64,000 nt of DNA from Streptomyces sp. P3 (GCF_003032475.1 NZ_CP028369.1:1302001-1366000), one strand, 5' to 3'; counted from the first letter of the stretch, positions 50,221 through 60,254 are shown. Numbers and translations are program-made. Notes: generated by a model not told the origin, from the sequence alone.

Positions 50221-51389
50221 TGCGGGCCTCCTGCGGGGTCGTCATCGGGGCCGGGATGCGCGGAGCCGGGACGCTCCGGACGCGGGCGCTCCGGACGCGG
50301 AGGTTCGGGGTTCGGGTCGGCTGCGGACTCGTCGTTCGCCTGCGGCCTTGGCGCGGCCGACGGCTCCTCGCCCGACTGCGGCCTCGGTTCGGCCGACGGC
50401 TCCTCGCCCGACTGCGGGGCGTCGAAGGCCGGGCGGGCGTGGTGCCAGGGGGCGTCGGCCGAGCGGGGGGCCGTGGAGGGGCTGGCCGGGGGGTCGGAGG
50501 GGGCCGCCGGGGGCTGGGGGCGCTGGGAGGCCGAGCCCTGGGAGGCGCTGCGGGCGCGGCGCGGTCCCGCCGGCGTGCCCTGGGTCGCGGGAATCGGGGT
50601 GGCGGCGGTGGGCGGTGGCGTCGCAGGCGGCGTGGGTGCCGTTCCGGGGGCGTCGGCGGAGTCGGAGGCCGTCGTCGGCGGTGCGGGGGCCGGGGGCGGT
50701 GTCGCCGTCGGGGCCGTCTGGCTGGACGAGCCCTGTGAAGCGGTGCGGGCGCGGCGGACGGGGCGGTCGCCTGCCGCACGGGTGGCCGGGGTTCGGGCGG
50801 GGCGGGCCGGGGCCAGGGGGAGCTGACCCTTCAGGGGTCCCCACTCGTTGGGGTCGGGGACGCCCGGGGGAAGCATCTGCCGGCGCTTGGGACCGCCGTG
50901 CTCGGACTCGCCGGGCTCCTTCGCGCCGGGCCAGGCCTTGGCGACGCGGGCTGCCAGGACGAAGTCCTTGCGCAGGGGGTGGCCTTCGAAGGTCTCGGGA
51001 AGGAGGAGGTGGTCGAGTGCGGGGTGGCCCTCGAAGGCGACGCCGAACATTTCGTGCGTCTCGCGTTCGTGCCAGGCGGCCCCCGCGTAGACGTCCACGG
51101 CGGAGGCGAGGGCCGCAGCGTCGTGCGGGATCGTCGTGCGCACCAGCAGGCGGCGCACCGGGGACAGGGCCACGACGTGCGCGGAGACGCGGAAGCCGGT
51201 GCCGGGTTCGTCGACGGCGCTCAGCCAGTCGAAGTAGGTGCAGGACAGCCGGTCGCGGGCCACGCGCAGGGCGGCGGTCCAGGAGGCCGGGGGGACGTCC
51301 ACGGTCAGGACGTCGTAGGACTCCTCGGCTGTGGCGTCCGGGCCGAAGAGGTCCTCGGCGGGGGCGGGGAGCCACCCGGTCGTGGTCAT
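50217..51389 (-). CDS. nuoC: NuoC homologue with long proline-rich tail
   Basis: The first about 200 residues are NuoC-like, including [20 protein letters not shown] and [16 protein letters not shown], which normally bind NuoD and NuoB. The remaining roughly 190 residues are Pro/Ala/Ser-rich and repetitive (for example PQSGEEPSA twice), predicted disordered and absent from ordinary NuoC of about 200 residues. The tail is not NuoD: no quinone-site motifs are present. Start ATG 51389, overlapping nuoB (ATGA). Confidence 0.9.
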   Translation of the reverse strand: MTTTGWLPAPAEDLFGPDATAEESYDVLTVDVPPASWTAALRVARDRLSCTYFDWLSAVDEPGTGFRVSAHVVALSPVRRLLVRTTIPHDAAALASAVDVYAGAAWHERETHEMFGVAFEGHPALDHLLLPETFEGHPLRKDFVLAARVAKAWPGAKEPGESEHGGPKRRQMLPPGVPDPNEWGPLKGQLPLAPARPARTPATRAAGDRPVRRARTASQGSSSQTAPTATPPPAPAPPTTASDSADAPGTAPTPPATPPPTAATPIPATQGTPAGPRRARSASQGSASQRPQPPAAPSDPPASPSTAPRSADAPWHHARPAFDAPQSGEEPSAEPRPQSGEEPSAAPRPQANDESAADPNPEPPRPERPRPERPGSAHPGPDDDPAGGPQ

Positions 51390-52054
51390 CGGTCCTCCTC
51401 GGCCGGCTCCGTCGGTGACGCCGGAGGGCGTACCAGGCCGCTCTGCAGGGCCGCGGCCGAGGGACGCGAGGGGGCCGGGCGGGCGGCGGACGTGGCGTAG
51501 CGCTCGTCGAGGGACTCGCGCGCGATCTTCTCCTGGAGTTTGAGGATGCCCTGGAGGAGTGCTTCCGGGCGGGGCGGGCAGCCCGGCACGTAGACGTCCA
51601 CGGGGATGATCTGGTCGACGCCCTTGGTCACCGAGTACGAGTCCCAGTAGGGGCCGCCGCAGTTGCTGCACGCGCCGAAGGAGATGACGTACTTCGGCTC
51701 GGGCATCTGCTCGTAGAGGCGCTTCACGGCGGGGGCCATCTTGTCCGTGACCGTGCCGGAGACGATCATCAGATCGGCCTGGCGCGGACCCGGCGCGAAG
51801 GGGATGACGCCGAGGCGGATGAAGTCGTGGCGGGCCATCGATGCGGCAATGAACTCGATCGCACAGCAGGCGAGGCCGAAGTTGAAGACCCAGAGCGAGT
51901 AGCGGCGGCCCCAGTTGAGGATCACCTTCATCGGCTCGGGGGCGAGCCGGGCCAGTGTGCCGAGCCGCTTCGGCTCGGGCAGCAGGACGGGCTCGGCGGC
52001 CGCCTGCTCCGGCGTGGCCGGCCGGGGCGCGTTCGGTTCCGGCGTCACGCCCAT
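51386..52054 (-). CDS. nuoB: NADH-quinone oxidoreductase subunit B homologue
   Basis: The 222-residue subunit carries cluster N2, the electron donor to quinone. All N2 cysteines are present: [25 protein letters not shown] and [10 protein letters not shown]. An extra N-terminal segment of 40 residues and a Pro/Ala-rich C-terminal tail exceed the minimal fold. The ATG at 52054 overlaps nuoA by 10 bp; a GTG at 52048 would give the GTGA overlap seen elsewhere in the cluster. Confidence 0.93.
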   Translation of the reverse strand: MGVTPEPNAPRPATPEQAAAEPVLLPEPKRLGTLARLAPEPMKVILNWGRRYSLWVFNFGLACCAIEFIAASMARHDFIRLGVIPFAPGPRQADLMIVSGTVTDKMAPAVKRLYEQMPEPKYVISFGACSNCGGPYWDSYSVTKGVDQIIPVDVYVPGCPPRPEALLQGILKLQEKIARESLDERYATSAARPAPSRPSAAALQSGLVRPPASPTEPAEEDR

Positions 52055-52452
52055 GTCAGGACGCCCTTCTTGTATGCGTACAGCAGGCCCACGGTGAGGA
52101 AGCCGAGGAAGACGAACATCTCGACGAGCGTGGTCGTGCCGTAACCGGGGGCGGCGAAGACCGTCGCCCAGGGAAAGAGGAAGATCGAGTCGACCGCGAA
52201 GATCACGTAGAGGAAGGCGTAGACGTAGTAGCGGACCTGGGTGTGGGCCCAGCCCTCGCCGACGGGGTCGACTCCGCACTCGTACGTCAGAAGCTTCTCC
52301 GGGGTGGGGACCACCGGTCGCAGCAGGCGTCCCGCGCCGAAGGCGACGGCGACGAACAGCACGCCGACGACGGCGAGCAGCCCGACGACGGAGTAGGACT
52401 GGAAGTAGTCGGCCGCAAAGTCCGCCGCGACATCGACGGTCGGTTCCCGCAC
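52045..52452 (-). CDS. nuoA: NADH-quinone oxidoreductase subunit A homologue
   Basis: The 135-residue membrane subunit has three helices and the conserved loop [17 protein letters not shown] followed by [21 protein letters not shown], both NuoA hallmarks near the quinone site. The GTG at 52452 with GAGGGGACG was preferred over a longer upstream frame. It is the first gene of the cluster; the promoter should lie in the roughly 200 bp shared with the divergent sensor kinase gene. Confidence 0.93.
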   Translation of the reverse strand: MREPTVDVAADFAADYFQSYSVVGLLAVVGVLFVAVAFGAGRLLRPVVPTPEKLLTYECGVDPVGEGWAHTQVRYYVYAFLYVIFAVDSIFLFPWATVFAAPGYGTTTLVEMFVFLGFLTVGLLYAYKKGVLTWA

Positions 52453-52652
52453 GTCCGTCCCCTCGCTCCCTGACCTCAGCCTCTTCGACGGCAGGCCGGT
52501 TCGACGATCTGTACGCACGGGAGTCTAGGCCCTGATAAAGAGACGGTAAGCAGCCCGTCACAGGTCGGGACGTGAGGCGGGGGTTTTCCCCCGGTAGCGG
52601 AAGGCGGCAGACCTCATGGCGCGGGGTCGGGCGGGGCGGCAGGCTGACCCCT

Positions 52653-53876
52653 ATGACCGCTTCCACCAGCCCTTCCGCCGTCCCTTCGGGCTCCTCCGGA
52701 CCCCCGGGCGCGGGGCACGACGACGACCGTCTGCCTCCGGTCCGTCTCGCGTTCGATCCGCAGACGTGGCGGGAGATCGCCCATCTGCTGACCAATCTGC
52801 CGATGGCGTTGGTCGGGTTCACCTATGTGATGGCGGTGATCGTCACGGGGACCGCGATGACCGTCACGGTGGTGGGGTTCCCGTTGCTCGCGCTCGGGCT
52901 GGGCGGGGCGCGGCTGATGGGCCGGTTCGAACGGGCGCGGGCGCGCAGGCTGCTCGGGGTGCGGATCGACGAGCCGAGCCCGCTGCCGCTGGGCAGGGCG
53001 GGCGGCCTTCTGCAGCGGATGTGGCTGGTGTTGAAGGACCCCGTGGCTTGGCGGACGGTGCTGTACGACCTGATCCGGCTGCCCTGGGGCGTTGTGACGT
53101 TCAGCGTGGTGGTGCCCTCGCTGTTCGTGCTGTGGCCGGTGCTGCCGTTCCTGGCGCGCGGGCTCACCAACGCGGACCGGGCGATGGTGCGGGGTCTGCT
53201 CTCCCCCTCCGACGAGCTGGAGCGGCGCATCGCGGAGCTGGAGTCCGACCGCGGGGTCGTGGTCGACACGGCGGCCGCCGATCTGCGGCGCATCGAGCGC
53301 GATCTGCACGACGGGGCGCAGGCCCGGCTGGTGAACCTCGCGATGGGGCTGGGTCTGGCCAAGGAGAAACTGCTGGAGGGTCAGGCCGACGACGTCGTGG
53401 CGGCGATGGTGGAGGAGGCGCACGGCGAGGTGAAGCTGGCGCTGCAGGAGCTGCGGGACCTGGCGCGCGGCATCCACCCGGCCGTCCTGACCGACCGCGG
53501 TCTGGACGCAGCGCTGTCCTCGGTGGCCTCGCGCTGCACGGTGCCGGTGAAGGTGACCGCCGACCTGACGAGCAGGCCGGCGCAGGCCATCGAGGGCATC
53601 GCCTACTTCACCGTCTCGGAGCTGCTGCAGAACGTCAGCAAGCACAGCGGGGCCCGGTCGGCCTCGGTCGACGTGTGGCGGACGGACGACCGGCTGCTCA
53701 TCCAGGTGTCGGACGACGGCAGGGGCGGCGCGCGGCTCGACGGCGGATCGGGGATGCGGGGGCTCGCGGAACGGCTGGACGCGGTCGACGGGCTCTTCGT
53801 CGTGGAGTCGCCGGAGGGGGGTCCCACAACAGTGACCGCGGAGCTCCCCTGGCGGGATCGGGGCGGGAAGCCGTGA
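52653..53876 (+). CDS. Sensor histidine kinase (NarL-system type) 1
   Basis: The 407-residue kinase starts [13 protein letters not shown]. It has an N-terminal putative sensor region with four membrane helices ([18 protein letters not shown] to [15 protein letters not shown]) and a HisKA_3 dimerisation box [13 protein letters not shown] with the phosphorylated H219. A C-terminal HATPase domain follows ([31 protein letters not shown]). It is divergent from nuoA and followed by a paralogous kinase and then a response regulator. The signal is unknown. Confidence 0.92.
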   Translation: MTASTSPSAVPSGSSGPPGAGHDDDRLPPVRLAFDPQTWREIAHLLTNLPMALVGFTYVMAVIVTGTAMTVTVVGFPLLALGLGGARLMGRFERARARRLLGVRIDEPSPLPLGRAGGLLQRMWLVLKDPVAWRTVLYDLIRLPWGVVTFSVVVPSLFVLWPVLPFLARGLTNADRAMVRGLLSPSDELERRIAELESDRGVVVDTAAADLRRIERDLHDGAQARLVNLAMGLGLAKEKLLEGQADDVVAAMVEEAHGEVKLALQELRDLARGIHPAVLTDRGLDAALSSVASRCTVPVKVTADLTSRPAQAIEGIAYFTVSELLQNVSKHSGARSASVDVWRTDDRLLIQVSDDGRGGARLDGGSGMRGLAERLDAVDGLFVVESPEGGPTTVTAELPWRDRGGKP

Positions 53877-54010
53877 CCGCGCGGGGTGGGGAAAACCCCC
53901 CTCCGGAAAGGCCTACGGACTCCATGGTCCGCGCGGCGGCCGCCGAGGAGGCTGGGAGGCAGGGATCGACAGCCGCGCGATGAGCGGGACGAGCAGAACG
54001 GACGACGCCG

Positions 54011-55462
54011 ATGACCACGCAGTACGACCAGTACGGGCAGCACGGGCAGCACGGGCGGCAGGACCGGTACGGGCGACGGTACGACGGGTACGCGGGGCGC
54101 GACGTGAACGGGCGCGACGGGCGCGGGGACGGGTATGGGGGCGAGGCGGGGCACCGGGCCAGGGAGCACCGGCGTCTGCTTCCGGCGGGACTGCGTGAGC
54201 CGCTCACCGCGCGTCACTGGCGGGAGCTCGTGTACGTCCTGCTGAGCCTGCCCGTCAGCATCGTGCTGTTCACCTTCGCGGTGACGACGGTGTCGCTGGG
54301 AGCGGGCCTGCTGGTGACGTTCCTCGGCATCCCGGTGCTGGCTGCGGGCCTGACGGCGTGCCGGGGCTTCGGGGCACTGGAGCGGGGCCGGGCGCGCGGG
54401 CTGCTCGGTCTGGAGGTGGCCGACCCGGAGCCGCTGCGGCCGCGCGGAAGCGGTGCGATGGCCTGGATGGCGGCCGTCCTCAAGAGCGGCACGTCCTGGC
54501 GGAACGCCCTGTACGCGGTGCTGCACATGCCGTGGGCGGTGTTCTCGTTCGGCGTCACCGTGGCAGTGTGGTCGGCCGGCTGGAGCATGCTGACGTATCC
54601 GCTGTGGTTCTGGGTCTTCCCGATGTACGGCGGTCAGGGCGGCATCCAGCTCTACGGCGACCAGCACCACAGCGTCTACCTCGACAACCCGTTCGAGATC
54701 GCCGTGACGGCGCTGGTGGGACTGCTGATCACGTTGGCCACGCCGTGGATCGTGCGGGCGCTGACGACGGTGGACCGCCTGCTGGTGCACGGGCTGCTGG
54801 GACCGTCGTCGCTGGGCGCGCGGGTGGTGGAGCTGGAGTCCGACCGCGGGGTCGTGGTGGACACGGCGGCCGCCGATCTGCGGCGCATCGAGCGCGATCT
54901 GCACGACGGGGCGCAGGCCCGGCTGGTGGCACTGGCGATGGATCTCGGGATGGCGAAGGAGAAGCTGCGGGACGACCCGCAGACGGCGGCGCGAATGGTC
55001 GGCGAGGCGCACGGCGAGGTGAAGACGGCGTTGCAGGAGCTGCGGGACCTGGCGCGCGGCATCCACCCGGCCGTCCTGACCGACCGCGGTCTGGACGCGG
55101 CGCTGTCCTCGGTGGCCTCGCGCTGCACGGTGCCGGTGAAGGTGGACGTGGACCTGGCCGAGCGGCCGGCTCCGGCGATCGAGGGCATCGCCTACTTCAC
55201 CGTCTCGGAGCTGCTGCAGAACGTCAGCAAGCACAGCGGGGCCCGGTCGGCCTCGGTCGACGTGTGGCGGACGGACGACCGGCTGTTGTTGCAGGTGGCG
55301 GACGACGGCGTGGGTGGAGCGGATGCCTCCGGCGGGGGGTCGGGGCTGGCCGGGCTCGCCGGTCGGCTGGACTCGGTGGACGGGATCCTCGTCGTGGACT
55401 CGCCGGTGGGCGGCCCCACCCGGATCACCGCGGAACTGCCCTGGCGGGGCGGCCAGGTCTGA
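54011..55462 (+). CDS. Sensor histidine kinase (NarL-system type) 2
   Basis: The 483-residue paralogue of the preceding kinase has the same layout: a low-complexity Tyr/Gly/Arg/His-rich N-terminus (about 45 residues, with YGQHGQHG), membrane helices, HisKA_3 with H298 and HATPase domain. Its sensor half contains an insertion (WFWVFPMYGGQGGIQLYG) not seen in kinase 1. Several catalytic-domain blocks are identical in DNA to kinase 1, including one of 108 bp. It probably pairs with the regulator downstream. Confidence 0.92.
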   Translation: MTTQYDQYGQHGQHGRQDRYGRRYDGYAGRDVNGRDGRGDGYGGEAGHRAREHRRLLPAGLREPLTARHWRELVYVLLSLPVSIVLFTFAVTTVSLGAGLLVTFLGIPVLAAGLTACRGFGALERGRARGLLGLEVADPEPLRPRGSGAMAWMAAVLKSGTSWRNALYAVLHMPWAVFSFGVTVAVWSAGWSMLTYPLWFWVFPMYGGQGGIQLYGDQHHSVYLDNPFEIAVTALVGLLITLATPWIVRALTTVDRLLVHGLLGPSSLGARVVELESDRGVVVDTAAADLRRIERDLHDGAQARLVALAMDLGMAKEKLRDDPQTAARMVGEAHGEVKTALQELRDLARGIHPAVLTDRGLDAALSSVASRCTVPVKVDVDLAERPAPAIEGIAYFTVSELLQNVSKHSGARSASVDVWRTDDRLLLQVADDGVGGADASGGGSGLAGLAGRLDSVDGILVVDSPVGGPTRITAELPWRGGQV

Positions 55463-55858
55463 GACCTTCGGCCCGCGGCCCTCGCCTCCCCCTCCCCGGT
55501 CTCCTGTCCCCCGGCTAGGGGCCCTCTCCTCCCGTCACCCTTCTCCCGGCCCCCCTCCCATCGCCGGCCCCCCGTCCCCGGACCCCTCCTCCTGTCACCC
55601 TTCTCCCGGCCGCCCCTCCCATCGCCCGGCCCCCGGTCCCCGTCCCCCTCCTCCCGTCACTCGGCCCCCCGTCACTCGCCCCCCGGCCCCCTCTCGTCGC
55701 CTCGACCGGCGGCTGAAAGGCGATGGGCCGGGGCCGATTTCACGTCGTCCTCCAGCCGGGCCCGACTCCTGCCGGGTAGAGACGAGCCTGTTGCTGAAAT
55801 GCTTGACTGGTTCGACCGACGGGTGGACGGCTGGGGGCCGAGGATCGTGGAGGACAGG
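55463..55858. repeat. C-rich spacer with duplicated 60-bp unit
   Basis: About 400 bp between kinase 2 and the regulator, with no gene. From 55480 to 55700 the plus strand is almost only C and T with some G. A unit of about 47 bp starting at 55526 recurs at 55586 (60-bp offset) with few changes, and partly again near 55648. The tract may be prone to slippage or unusual structure. Confidence 0.6.
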
Positions 55859-56518
55859 GTGCGGGTGGTCATCGCCGAGGATTCGGTGCTGTTGCGGGAG
55901 GGACTGACCCGGTTGCTCACCGACCGGGGACATGACGTGGTCGCGGGGGTCGGCGACGCCGAGGCCCTGGTCAAGACGATCACCGAACTGGACGGCGAGG
56001 GCGCGCTGCCCGATGTCGTCGTCGCGGACGTGCGGATGCCGCCGACCCATACGGACGAAGGCGTGCGGGCAGCCGTCCAACTGCGCAAGGCGCACCCCGG
56101 ACTCGGCGTGCTGGTGCTGTCACAGTACGTGGAGGAGAGGTACGCCACCGAACTGCTGGCCGGTTCGAGTCGAGGGGTCGGATATCTCCTCAAGGACCGC
56201 GTGGCCGAGGTGCGGGAGTTCGTGGACGCCGTGGTGCGGGTCGCCGAGGGCGGCACGGCGCTGGACCCGGAGGTCGTGGCGCAACTGCTCGGGCGGAGCC
56301 GGAAGCAGGACGTGCTGGCCGGGCTCACTCCGCGGGAGCGGGAGGTCCTCGGCCTGATGGCCGAGGGGCGTACGAACTCGGCGGTCGCCCGGCAGCTGGT
56401 CGTCAGCGACGGAGCCGTCGAGAAGCACGTCAGCAATATCTTCCTGAAGCTCGGCCTGTCTCCGAGTGACGGAGATCACCGCCGGGTACTGGCAGTTCTC
56501 ACTTACCTGAATTCATAA
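55859..56518 (+). CDS. NarL/FixJ-family response regulator
   Basis: The 219-residue regulator starts at GTG 55859, which has an excellent GGAGG site 5 bp upstream; a longer in-frame ATG (55799) has none. The receiver domain ([15 protein letters not shown]) has the phosphoacceptor D57 in [12 protein letters not shown] LuxR-type HTH follows ([29 protein letters not shown]). It is the likely partner of the two kinases upstream. Targets are not visible, but nuo and kor genes flank the system on both sides. Confidence 0.93.
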   Translation: MRVVIAEDSVLLREGLTRLLTDRGHDVVAGVGDAEALVKTITELDGEGALPDVVVADVRMPPTHTDEGVRAAVQLRKAHPGLGVLVLSQYVEERYATELLAGSSRGVGYLLKDRVAEVREFVDAVVRVAEGGTALDPEVVAQLLGRSRKQDVLAGLTPREREVLGLMAEGRTNSAVARQLVVSDGAVEKHVSNIFLKLGLSPSDGDHRRVLAVLTYLNS

Positions 56519-56800
56519 ACAGATGGCACTGTGCCGTCCGTCGGGTGAGGAAATCAGAGGGGGGAACTCGGAGGAAGCGGCGGAGAAACACCACAGAACC
56601 GCGGCGGGATTCCGGAGCGTCTGACGGAGGAGAGCCGGGGGGCGGGAAATCATGGTTAGCGGGGGTGCCGGGCCGTCTCGGGACAGTGACCGTCATACGA
56701 ATGGCCGAAGGAAGGCGACCCTTACCGACGTAGGGTTGATCCGTGGAGGGCCTTCGGGAAGGGCGCTCCGGGACAGCCGCCTCGAGGGAGGTCCAGTTCA

Positions 56801-58744
56801 GTGACCAGTCAGGTCAGCCCAGCAGAACAGGCCGACGGAACCGACGGAGCGGATACGGCCGTCGTGGGAGAGCAGCGCAAGCCCGGTGGGACGAAGGACG
56901 TCCGCCGCCTCGACCGGGTGATCATCAGGTTCGCGGGGGACTCCGGCGACGGCATGCAGTTGACGGGTGATCGTTTCACTTCGGAGACGGCGTCGTTCGG
57001 CAACGACCTGTCGACACTGCCGAACTTCCCGGCCGAGATCCGAGCGCCCGCGGGAACGCTGCCCGGGGTGTCGTCCTTCCAGCTGCATTTCGCCGATCAC
57101 GACATCCTCACTCCGGGCGACGCGCCGAATGTGCTGGTGGCCATGAACCCGGCGGCGTTGAAGGCGAACATCGCCGACGTGCCGCGCGGGGCCCAGATCA
57201 TCGTCAACACGGACGAGTTCACCAAACGCGCTATGCAGAAAGTCGGGTACGCGGCCTCGCCGCTGGAGGACGGCTCCCTCGACGGTTATCAGCTCCACCC
57301 GGTCCCGCTGACCACCCTGACCGTCGAGGCTCTCAAGGAATTCGACCTCACCCGTAAAGAGGCCGAGCGCAGCAAGAACATGTTCGCGCTCGGTCTCTTG
57401 TCGTGGATGTACCACCGGCCCACCGAGGGCACCGAGAAGTTCCTGAAGTCGAAGTTCGCGAAGAAGCCCGACATCGCGGCCGCCAACATCGCCGCCTTCC
57501 GGGCCGGCTGGAACTTCGGGGAGACGACCGAGGACTTCGCCGTCAGTTACGAGGTCGCCCCGGCCGCCCAGGCCTTCCCGGCCGGCGTCTACCGCAACAT
57601 CTCCGGCAACCTGGCCCTGTCCTACGGCCTCGTCGCCGCCTCCCGGCAGGCCGATCTGCCGCTGTTCCTGGGCTCGTACCCGATCACGCCGGCCTCGGAC
57701 ATCCTGCACGAACTGTCGAAGCACAAGAACTTCGGCGTACGCACCTTCCAGGCCGAGGACGAGATCGCCGGGATCGGCGCGGCGCTGGGCGCAGCCTTCG
57801 GCGGGTCGCTCGCGGTGACCACGACGTCCGGTCCCGGGGTGGCCCTCAAGTCGGAGACGATCGGCCTCGCCGTGTCGCTGGAGCTGCCGCTGCTCGTGAT
57901 CGACATCCAGCGCGGCGGGCCGTCGACGGGCCTGCCGACCAAGACCGAGCAGGCGGACCTGCTGCAGGCGATGTACGGCCGCAACGGCGAGGCCCCGGTG
58001 CCGATCGTGGCTCCGCGCACCCCGGCCGACTGCTTCGACGCCGCGCTGGACGCCGCCCGTATCGCCCTCACCTACCGCACCCCGGTGTTCCTGCTCTCGG
58101 ACGGCTATCTGGCCAACGGCTCGGAGCCGTGGCGCATCCCGTCACCGGACGAGCTGCCGGATCTGCGCGTGCAGTTCGCGCAGGGCCCCAACCACACCCT
58201 GGCCGACGGCACCGAGGTGTTCTGGCCCTACAAGCGCGACCCGCACACCCTGGCCCGCCCCTGGGCCATCCCCGGCACGCCCGGTCTGGAACACCGCATC
58301 GGCGGCATCGAGAAGCAGGACGGCACGGGCAACATCTCCTACGACCCGGCCAACCACGACTTCATGGTCCGCACCCGGCAGGCCAAGATCGACGGCATCG
58401 AGGTCCCGGACCTCGAGGTCGACGACCCGCACGCCGCCCGGACCCTGGTGCTCGGCTGGGGCTCCACCTTCGGGCCGATCACCGCGGCGGTACGGCGGCT
58501 GCGCACCGCCGGGACGCCGATCGCGCAGGCCCATCTGCGCCACCTGAATCCCTTCCCGCGCAACCTCGCGTCGGTGCTGAAGGGGTACGACAAGGTCGTC
58601 GTCCCCGAGATGAACCTCGGCCAGCTCGCCACCCTCATCCGCGCCCGCTATCTCGTCGACGCCCACTCCTACAACCAGGTCAACGGCATGCCGTTCAAAG
58701 CCGAGCAGCTCGCCGCGGCGCTCAAGGAGGCCATCGATGACTGA
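56801..58744 (+). CDS. korA: 2-oxoacid:ferredoxin oxidoreductase, alpha (gamma-alpha) subunit
   Basis: This 647-residue subunit fuses the gamma domain (about residues 38-210, FAGDSGDGMQLTGDRF) to the pyruvate/2-oxoglutarate ferredoxin oxidoreductase alpha part (GSYPITPASDIL, FQAEDEIAGIGAALGA, TTSGPGVALKSE). With KorB it oxidises 2-oxoglutarate (or another 2-oxoacid) with CoA and passes electrons to ferredoxin. It starts at GTG 56801 with GGGAGG upstream and overlaps korB by 8 bp. In actinobacteria such enzymes can replace or supplement 2-oxoglutarate dehydrogenase. Confidence 0.93.
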   Translation: MTSQVSPAEQADGTDGADTAVVGEQRKPGGTKDVRRLDRVIIRFAGDSGDGMQLTGDRFTSETASFGNDLSTLPNFPAEIRAPAGTLPGVSSFQLHFADHDILTPGDAPNVLVAMNPAALKANIADVPRGAQIIVNTDEFTKRAMQKVGYAASPLEDGSLDGYQLHPVPLTTLTVEALKEFDLTRKEAERSKNMFALGLLSWMYHRPTEGTEKFLKSKFAKKPDIAAANIAAFRAGWNFGETTEDFAVSYEVAPAAQAFPAGVYRNISGNLALSYGLVAASRQADLPLFLGSYPITPASDILHELSKHKNFGVRTFQAEDEIAGIGAALGAAFGGSLAVTTTSGPGVALKSETIGLAVSLELPLLVIDIQRGGPSTGLPTKTEQADLLQAMYGRNGEAPVPIVAPRTPADCFDAALDAARIALTYRTPVFLLSDGYLANGSEPWRIPSPDELPDLRVQFAQGPNHTLADGTEVFWPYKRDPHTLARPWAIPGTPGLEHRIGGIEKQDGTGNISYDPANHDFMVRTRQAKIDGIEVPDLEVDDPHAARTLVLGWGSTFGPITAAVRRLRTAGTPIAQAHLRHLNPFPRNLASVLKGYDKVVVPEMNLGQLATLIRARYLVDAHSYNQVNGMPFKAEQLAAALKEAIDD

Positions 58745-59819
58745 GACGTCGACACACCGCCCCGGCGGCACGACCGAGGCGCTCGCCCTCGTACCCAAGG
58801 CCGAGGCCCGGCAGTCCATGAAGGACTTCAAGTCGGACCAGGAGGTCCGCTGGTGCCCGGGCTGCGGGGACTACGCGATCCTCGCCGCGGTCCAGGGCTT
58901 CATGCCGGAGCTCGGTCTGGCGCGGGAGAACGTCGTCTTCGTCTCCGGCATCGGCTGCTCCTCGCGCTTCCCGTACTACATGAACACCTACGGGATGCAC
59001 TCCATCCACGGCCGCGCCCCCGCCATCGCGACCGGCCTGGCCTCCTCGCGCCGCGACCTGTCCGTCTGGGTCGTCACCGGCGACGGCGACGCCCTCTCCA
59101 TCGGCGGCAACCACCTCATCCACGCCCTGCGCCGCAACGTCAACCTCAAGATCCTGCTGTTCAACAACCGGATCTACGGCCTGACCAAGGGCCAGTACTC
59201 CCCCACCTCCGAAGTCGGCAAGATCACCAAGTCGACGCCGATGGGCTCCCTGGACGCGCCCTTCAACCCGGTGTCCCTCGCCATCGGCGCGGAGGCCTCC
59301 TTCGTCGCCCGCACCATCGACTCCGACCGCAAGCACCTCACCGACGTGCTGCGCCAGGCGGCCGCCCACCCGGGCACCGCGCTGGTCGAGATCTACCAGA
59401 ACTGCAACATCTTCAACGACGGGGCGTTCGACGCCCTGAAGGACCGCGAGACCGCCGAGGAGGCGGTGATCCGGCTGGAGCACGGGCAGCCCGTCCGGTT
59501 CGGGGCCGACCTGGCCAAGGGAGTCGTCCGCGACCCGTCGACCGGCGATCTGAAGGTGGTGTCGGTGACGCCGGAGAACGAGGCCCACGTCCTGGTCCAC
59601 GACGCGCACGCGGCGTCCCCGACCACCGCCTTCGCCCTCTCCCGCCTCGCCGACCCCGACACCCTGCACCACACGCCCATCGGCGTGCTGCGCTCGGTGG
59701 AACGGCCCGTCTACGACACGCAGATGGCGGACCAGCTCGACACCGCCATCGAACAGCACGGCAAGGGCGACCTCGCCGCACTCCTGGCGGGCGGCGACAC
59801 CTGGACCGTCGCCGGCTGA
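58737..59819 (+). CDS. korB: 2-oxoacid:ferredoxin oxidoreductase, beta subunit
   Basis: The 360-residue subunit binds thiamine diphosphate and one 4Fe-4S cluster. Cluster ligands are C40 and C43 (RWCPGCGDY), C74 (GIGCSS) and C223 (NCNIF). The TPP site is GDGDALSIGGNH (115-126) through LLFNNRIYGLTKGQ. No ferredoxin-like delta subunit gene is adjacent, so an external ferredoxin is required. Co-translated with korA. Confidence 0.94.
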   Translation: MTETSTHRPGGTTEALALVPKAEARQSMKDFKSDQEVRWCPGCGDYAILAAVQGFMPELGLARENVVFVSGIGCSSRFPYYMNTYGMHSIHGRAPAIATGLASSRRDLSVWVVTGDGDALSIGGNHLIHALRRNVNLKILLFNNRIYGLTKGQYSPTSEVGKITKSTPMGSLDAPFNPVSLAIGAEASFVARTIDSDRKHLTDVLRQAAAHPGTALVEIYQNCNIFNDGAFDALKDRETAEEAVIRLEHGQPVRFGADLAKGVVRDPSTGDLKVVSVTPENEAHVLVHDAHAASPTTAFALSRLADPDTLHHTPIGVLRSVERPVYDTQMADQLDTAIEQHGKGDLAALLAGGDTWTVAG

Positions 59820-59864
59820 GACGTGCGGGCGCGGTGCGCGTGCGACGCGGCGAACGGCTAACGG

Positions 59865-60251
59865 CTAACGGGCCCGGGACCGGTGGTCCCGGGCCTCGTC
59901 GTACGTCTGGCGGGCCTGCTCCACGTCGGGCATGCGCCGGTGTGTCCAGTCGGCGAGTGCGCGCACCTGCTCCGCCGCCTCCCGGCCGAGGTCGGTGAGG
60001 GAGTAGTCGACGCGGGGCGGGATCACCGGCTTGGCGTCGCGGTGGACCAGGCCGTCGCGCTCAAGGGTCTGCAGGGTCTGGGTCAGCATCTTCTCGCTGA
60101 CCCTCCCGATCGCCCGGCGCAGTTCGCTGAACCGGTACGAGCGGTCGAGGAGCCGGATCAGGACGAGGACGCCCCAGCGGCTGGTGAGGTGCTCCAGGAC
60201 CAGTCGGTACGGGCACATGGTGTCGTCGACCCTCAGGGTGCTTACTGCCAT
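59865..60251 (-). CDS. HxlR-family redox regulator (QorR-like)
   Basis: The 128-residue winged-helix protein belongs to HxlR/DUF24. It has the conserved N-terminal cysteine C13 in DDTMCPYRL, the residue that senses quinones and oxidants in QorR, YodB and HypR. The HTH is RFSELRRAIGRVSEKMLTQTL. It is divergent from qorB, the same arrangement as in other bacteria where the regulator represses the quinone oxidoreductase. A palindrome in the shared spacer begins 4 bp from its start codon. Confidence 0.9.
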   Translation of the reverse strand: MAVSTLRVDDTMCPYRLVLEHLTSRWGVLVLIRLLDRSYRFSELRRAIGRVSEKMLTQTLQTLERDGLVHRDAKPVIPPRVDYSLTDLGREAAEQVRALADWTHRRMPDVEQARQTYDEARDHRSRAR

Positions 60252-60254
60252 GCC

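Noticed and set aside
50217..50830. NuoD fused to the C-terminus of NuoC
   Set aside because: The extra region is proline-rich low complexity with none of the NuoD quinone-site motifs.
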